Shown here piece by piece: positions 9,184 through 13,313 of a stretch of DNA of 13,313 nucleotides. The notes under the pieces were generated by a model. That model ran no database searches. It saw nothing but the letters and a program-made list of their open reading frames with translations, and had not been told where the DNA came from. The DNA lies in contig JANDJZ010000868.1 of the NCBI GenBank assembly GCA_027943245.1, forward strand, positions 1 to 13,313, in the 5' to 3' direction. Numbering within the stretch: the stretch's first letter is position 1; every line of letters begins with the position of its first letter. The DNA is from Acanthamoeba sp. SK_2022b (lineage: Eukaryota > Discosea > Longamoebia > Acanthamoebidae). Made by a program: the position numbers and the translations under genes.

Positions 9184-9641
9184 GGCCTGACAAAAAACGT
9201 AGAAAATGTAGAAGCAAGTAAGCCTGCAAAGTTTCTACTTGAAGATGACTTGGAGATGCCGCGATAGGGCTTTCAGGCGTGATCAGGGCACAAGTAGAGG
9301 CAGAAATGGAAATGAAGAGGAAGGCCACCCTACGCGGTGGCAAAAACAGAAAGATGAAGAGGAAGCGAAGAGGAGGAACGCAGAGAAACGTCCGCTTTCG
9401 TTGGGTCGCAACCGTCCGTTTACCTCGATTTACCATATCGGGACAAACCGCCAGAAAAGGAGCAACGAAAAATAATACGATATAATAAAGAATAAATAAT
9501 CATTTTATGTGGTCTCTCGTACCGAGGGCACGAGTACTATAACACGAGGGGAGTTCTGTCGACGGCTTGCCGAGATGAGGAAGACGGACAGGAACACCTC
9601 AGGAGAGTCCCCGATGAGGAACACGGTCGCAGCTGCATGCT
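9184..9641 (-). other. Intergenic stretch between RasGEF and regA genes
   Basis: This 458-bp gap holds the 3' flank of regA and the promoter side of the RasGEF gene. An A/T-rich patch at about 9466-9508 lies 135-175 bp past the regA stop and may mark the 3' end, although a sense-strand AATAAA is not evident. Plus-strand purine richness at 9290-9400 gives the sense strand a pyrimidine-rich region. I see no gene here. Confidence 0.5.
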
Positions 9642-10068
9642 CTACTCGGCCTTGGTGTTGGCGGGCGTGACGGGGCTGTCGCCTCCTGCAGCTGCCGCAG
9701 TGGCCGCGGCCGCCTTCTTCTTGTCCTCGGCCTCCTGGGCCATGAGAGCGAATCGCGCTCGGTTGTCGAGCAGACGGTCGTGGCAGCATTTCATGCCCGG
9801 CAGCAACTTGACCTGCATCAGGCCGTCAGACGACCGCTACACAAAAGCGATCGGAGAGAGAGAAGAGAGAAAGGCCGGGAGGCAACGTACGAGAGTGGCG
9901 TAGAGCGGCGCGACGAAGAAGTCGACGAAGCCGACCACCATCTTGCCCGGAAGGCTGTTGTCCCGGTCCATGAAGGGCGACACCGGCAGGCCTTCCTCCT
10001 TCTCTTTGTCTCCCTGCAGGTGGCAACGACGGTAAGGGAACACGTGTGTACAAACGAGGGGTTGACCC

Positions 10069-10107
<39 letters not shown>

Positions 10108-10367
10108 GTGTGTGTTGTCTGTAGCCGCGCGCGTACCTGAGCGAAGAACTCCTCCTGGACCATCTGGGACCAGTAGGCGGCGATGCGCGGCGGACGTGTG
10201 GGATTGGAAATGTCGGCGCACTTGAGGATGATCTCCAGCAGAAGCGCTCTGTGCTCCCTGTTGTCGCGCGTGAACTGATCCACCATCGTCGTGAACCTGC
10301 CCCCGATGAACCGTTAGTCATTACAACTCTGGAATGGCCACACAACAACGCACGCACGCACGCACAC

Positions 10368-10426
<59 letters not shown>

Positions 10427-12687
10427 GATACGAACTTGGTAACAATCTCGACGTGCTTGAGCATGTCAGTAGCGAGGATGCAGTTGACCACAATCTTCCT
10501 GAGCTCGCGATACTCGATGTCCGAAAGACCCGCCAAAATCTCGGTCTCGGGCTTCCTCATCAACAGGAACGCCCTGAGTCCACAAAATGTTAGAAAATGT
10601 TCAGAACCAAAAATCACATTTAAAAGTTGAAGAAGAACCAAATCGTAAAAAAGAGAAAAGAAAGGAAAAAAGAAAAAGAAGAGGAGGTGTACCTGGCGCA
10701 GTGGTGGTTCTCCAGAATGGACCTGTCGTTGTAGCGGAGGGCGAGCGAGTTGGATGTGTTGGCGAGGAAGGTGTTGTTGAGGCCCGGGTGCTCAAAGTCG
10801 TGGCATATGGCGGAAATGAGCAACGCGAGGATCTCCAGGTGCGTCACAAGCTCCACTGCGCAGCGAATGAGCGTTAGTCGACCAACACTGGGTCAACGAA
10901 GACAAAAGGAGTGGACAGGGGCCATACTCGCGCCTCCGCTGGTGAGGACCACGTAGCAACAGTGCGTGACGTCGAACGCGTGCCTAAAGTTGTGGTAGGG
11001 GTTCTTCTTGGAGTAGCCGTTCCTCACTTCGATGAGGAAGGCGCGCAGCTTCCGCTCCTCGATCTTGAAGCGGTTGATGAGGTCAAAGTCCCTGAACATC
11101 TCCTCCAGGAACAGCAGCAGCTCCTGCAGCCACCAACGTTACGGGGATTGGTCGGTCAACGATCGGTCAAACCAAGTCGGTCAACGAGTCGACCAAAAAT
11201 CAAGACCACTGGTCCACGTTGGGCGGGGAGCTGCGCAGCACCTCTTCGTCGTACTGCCACACGTCAAAGTCCCAGCTGCGCAGCTGGTTGATGCGGTCGC
11301 TCTGCGCCTGAGTGCCGTCGGCCTCCCGCACGTGCGGCCAGGTGGTGGGCGTGGCCGCGGAGGACACCTGCTCGTCGAACACCGACTCGTAGGCGAGCTC
11401 GCGCGTGAGCCAGTCCTGCGTCATCGAGTCCAGCTGGTTGCCGCCTGCACACGCGCGCACGCCCAACCGATGAGCAGGCAAACACACGCACGCGCGCGCG
11501 CGCGAGTGTGGACTGGGTATACCCTTGGAGAGGAATTTGGTGAAGGCGGGCTTGTAGAGGTTGGACGAGTTGAGGGACTTGATGATCACGGAGAGGGCCG
11601 ACCTGACCTCCGACGTGAGGCCCTCGGTCTTGGTGATCTCGTCGATGGTGCGAGTGATCACGTTGATGGGCGTATCGACGGCCTCCGAGAACTGGCTCTT
11701 GAGCGACTCGACCTGCTTGCGCAGGCCCGCGAGCTCCTCGTCCATGGCCTTGGACTTGTTGCGCTCGTGGGAGAGCATGTTGGCCGTCTCCTTCTCCTTT
11801 CGCTTGCGCCACACGTTCTGCCACAGATTCTTGAGCGCGTTCGCTTGGATCGGCTGCGGTGATTGGTCCAGCAAAGACCGAGAGGAGTGGTGCGTGCTGA
11901 CGTCAGCATCATTGAACGGGATAATGAAGTGGCAATGCCAGCGCGAGCCGCGGGAGAGGTCAGCTGACCTTGAGCAGGTAATCGTCGGCGCCTTCGCTCA
12001 GGCATTTGTACACGATGTTCAGGTCCTCGGTGGCGGACATCACTACGCGCCGCAGAGCGATTGCGAATTCAGTGAGCGAAAGCCAAGCGCCAACAACGAC
12101 GAGCGAGCGAGTAGCGGGAGTCTACGCACTGACGATGGGAGAGTCGTCCATGTGGGGCTGCTTTCGGACCGCCTTCACCACACCGATGCCTGCAGCCCAC
12201 ACGGTGACGCGCGCGCGCGCGAGTGAGCAGAGAGGTCTGTGTAGAGCGCAAGCGCAGGCGCAGGCAAAAGGGAAGGGCGCACACCGTCGATATCCGGCAT
12301 GTGAAGATCGCACAGCACGAGATTGAAGGGCTTTGTCTGGATGAGCTCAATCGCCTTGCGGCCGCTGTCAACCACCTCCACCTCTGCGTAGTGCCCACAT
12401 CAGCAGCAAAGAAATGGATGAGAAGTGTGACACACATTCTGAGAACACGACCTGAGGATTCTCAAAACGGCAAAAAAATAACGTATAAACCCGAGCGAGA
12501 CAACGGAATGCATCGATCGGATGGATGCATAAAGTTGCAGCCATGAAGTGCAAGGGAGAGTGAAGGATAAAGTACCGGTGTACCCGGTCTTCTCGAGCAA
12601 TTTGCGCACAACGAGCCGAGCCGTCGGCTCGTCATCTACCACCAAGATCTTGATTTCCTTTGGGTGCCAGCCCAGAGTTGACTGCAT
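9642..12687 (-). CDS. regA: RegA-like receiver-domain cyclic-nucleotide phosphodiesterase
   Basis: Exons: 12687-12576, 12383-12285, 12189-12130, 12042-11969, 11853-11523, 11444-11218 (or to 11242), 11123-10928, 10855-10693, 10573-10436, 10296-10137, 10013-9891 and 9812-9642; about 617 aa. Residues 1-117 form a complete receiver domain: acidic pair D18/D19 (LVVDDEPTA), phospho-acceptor D63 (LCDLHMPDIDG), S93 (MMSA) and K115 (YLLKP). Residues 118 to about 225 form a basic/coiled linker. The class I PDE catalytic domain spans about 290-590 with the metal-site motifs PYHNFRH, ICHDFEHPG and LKCADISNP, and ENHHCA. In Dictyostelium, RegA is activated by phosphorelay to its receiver and hydrolyses cAMP, setting PKA activity; the same architecture here implies that role. 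Oddities: the usual substrate-purine Gln is Val (about 546), and the protein is shorter than Dictyostelium RegA (about 790 aa). The tail after about 590 is a short Ala-rich stretch ending at TAG. Confidence 0.93.
10072..10106. repeat. TG dinucleotide microsatellite in regA intron 10
   Basis: About 17 TG units lie in the 123-nt intron 10136-10014, just downstream of the exon encoding CADISNP. On the sense strand the repeat reads CA/AC. Confidence 0.95.
10345..10426. repeat. Compound CGCA / AC / AG microsatellite in regA intron 9
   Basis: Plus strand: CGCA units (about 10349-10364), about 19 AC units (10370-10407), then about 10 AG units (10407-10426). On the sense strand this is CT then GT repeats, starting only about 10 nt after the donor GTTCGT of the 139-nt intron 10435-10297. 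Confidence 0.95.
11446..11504. repeat. Alternating purine-pyrimidine (CG/CA) tracts in regA intron 5
   Basis: Two perfectly alternating tracts, 11446-11462 and 11482-11504, fill much of the 78-nt intron 11522-11445. The second contains a run of CG dinucleotides. Such tracts are Z-DNA prone. Confidence 0.9.
11895..11908. promoter_or_regulatory. Perfect 14-bp palindrome containing a full CRE
   Basis: TGCTGACGTCAGCA is a perfect palindrome that contains the CRE TGACGTCA and equals the C-type Maf recognition element known from animals. It lies in regA intron 4 (11968-11854). Binding by an amoebal bZIP factor is inference. Confidence 0.45.
12207..12221. repeat. CG dinucleotide tract in regA intron 2
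   Basis: A 15-nt alternating run, mostly CG, lies in the 95-nt intron 12284-12190. Confidence 0.9.
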
Positions 12688-13168
12688 CGTCGTTCCTTGG
12701 TCCTTAGCTAATTTTGCTTTTGTTTAAAGCAAAAATCGGTCGTGTTCTCGGCAATCGCCAGTGGTTGAATGAGGAATGTGATGTAGGAAGATGCAGAAAG
12801 CACCGGATGCGCTCGCGGATGAGCTCGTGAGGTCAGAAAAGAGTACTCTTGCAAGTAACGAATGGAGCGCTGAGCTGATGTTTTTGTCGTGGTTTGTGCA
12901 GGCTTCGCTGATTGTCCCGTCGCTCGTCGCTAGGCAGCCCCGGATACGGAATCGCTCGAATTCCCGTTTCTCTCCGTCCAAGAATGTGCGGTATGAATGG
13001 GCCTGTTTTGTGTCATCTTGCCATACATGGGAATCGGTCAGGCCTTCCTCTTTGCCAGCTGGCGTGCCAGCTATCCAACACAGCAGCCAGTGGAACCCTC
13101 TCGTTCGAAAATCTCTTTTTTCGAATCCTGATTCATTAAAATCCAAAAATCGCCACAGTGTAGCAGAG
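12688..13168. promoter_or_regulatory. Divergent promoter region between regA and the ankyrin gene
   Basis: The 481-bp gap separates two outward-facing start codons. It contains the regA-proximal dyad at 12712-12734, the palindrome GCCAGCTGGC at 13054-13063 with a further GCCAGC at 13066-13071, and the inverted repeat TTCGAAAA (13104-13111) / TTTTCGAA (13118-13125) 44-65 bp before the ankyrin ATG. No TATA box is obvious. Confidence 0.5.
12712..12734. promoter_or_regulatory. Inverted repeat in the regA leader/promoter
   Basis: TTTTGCTTT (12712-12720) and AAAGCAAAA (12726-12734) are perfect complements around a 5-nt loop. The dyad lies 25-47 bp upstream of the regA ATG. It could be a leader hairpin or a dimeric factor site. 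Confidence 0.5.
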
Positions 13169-13313
13169 ATGGAGAACGCTCTCTGGCTCGCTGCGGCGGA
13201 GGGAGACGTTCGAAAAGTGGAGAGCCTCCTTAAATCTGGAGTTGACATTGATGCTGCAGTACGCTCTCCTCATCCTCTTTCTTTTATTCCCCTACAACAC
13301 GATGCTCACCAGC
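13169..13313 (+). CDS. Ankyrin-repeat protein, first exon (runs off right edge)
   Basis: The ATG at 13169 opens MENALWLAAAEGDVRKVESL followed by LKSGVDIDAA, which is a textbook N-terminal ankyrin repeat (xLxxAAxxGdxxxVxxLLxxGxdiDa). The exon ends at 13258, where GCA is followed by the donor GTACGC. A T/C-rich intron then runs to the window edge. A read-through frame also stays open to the end but loses ankyrin character, so splicing is preferred. The gene is divergent from regA. The partner or role of the protein cannot be told from one repeat. Confidence 0.75.
   Translation, partial: MENALWLAAAEGDVRKVESLLKSGVDIDAAVRSPHPLSFIPLQHDAHQ

Noticed and set aside
9068..9436. Open frame of 122 codons on the minus strand upstream of the RasGEF
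   Set aside because: It is Phe/Leu/Pro rich from pyrimidine-rich DNA, lacks motifs, and runs across the splice signals of the first RasGEF intron.
9813..9836. Alternative acceptor (TAG) adding eight residues to the last regA exon
   Set aside because: In frame and possible, but the downstream acceptor gives the smooth PDE helix PLYATL-VKLLPG, so it is treated as minor.
12724..13248. Open frame of 174 codons on the minus strand between regA and the ankyrin gene
   Set aside because: It overlaps the convincing ankyrin exon in antisense, has no recognisable motif, and sits where promoters are expected.

Overview
The window looks like nuclear DNA of a GC-rich, intron-dense protist. An Acanthamoeba-like amoebozoan is the best guess. 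The evidence is short GT-AG introns (mostly 65-140 nt, many donors reading GTACGY), long Ser/Pro and Lys/Glu low-complexity proteins, and a response-regulator/phosphodiesterase fusion of the RegA type known from amoebae. The organism is inferred from style and gene content, not from a database match.

Layout: four genes lie in tandem on the minus strand and a fifth starts on the plus strand at the right edge. From left to right: (1) the 5' part of a PH-domain protein gene (1-1209, minus, runs off the left edge); (2) a long, extremely charged low-complexity protein (about 1461-4584, minus); (3) a Ras-family guanine-nucleotide exchange factor with REM and CDC25 domains (4913-9183, minus, 17 coding exons in my model); (4) a RegA-like cAMP phosphodiesterase with an N-terminal receiver domain (9642-12687, minus, 12 exons); (5) the first exon of an ankyrin-repeat protein (13169 onward, plus), divergent from gene 4 across a 481-bp intergenic region. 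I built the exon models by hand from splice signals, reading-phase continuity and family motifs. Every junction given is phase-consistent.

Functionally, at least three of the five genes are signalling proteins: a phosphoinositide-type PH protein, a RasGEF and a phosphorelay-controlled cyclic-nucleotide phosphodiesterase. Ras and RegA both act on cAMP signalling in Dictyostelium, but nothing in the sequence proves that these neighbours work together.

Most notable observations: the position of the near-invariant purine-binding glutamine of class I phosphodiesterases reads as valine; the linker between receiver and catalytic domains resembles the one in animal PDE8; a perfect 14-bp palindrome containing a full CRE sits in intron 4 of the phosphodiesterase gene; three copies of an E2F-type 8-mer lie upstream of the PH gene; UG-rich microsatellites and Z-DNA-prone tracts lie inside introns; and the RasGEF gene has a probable GC-AG intron. 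I found no mobile element, CRISPR array, rRNA or credible tRNA.
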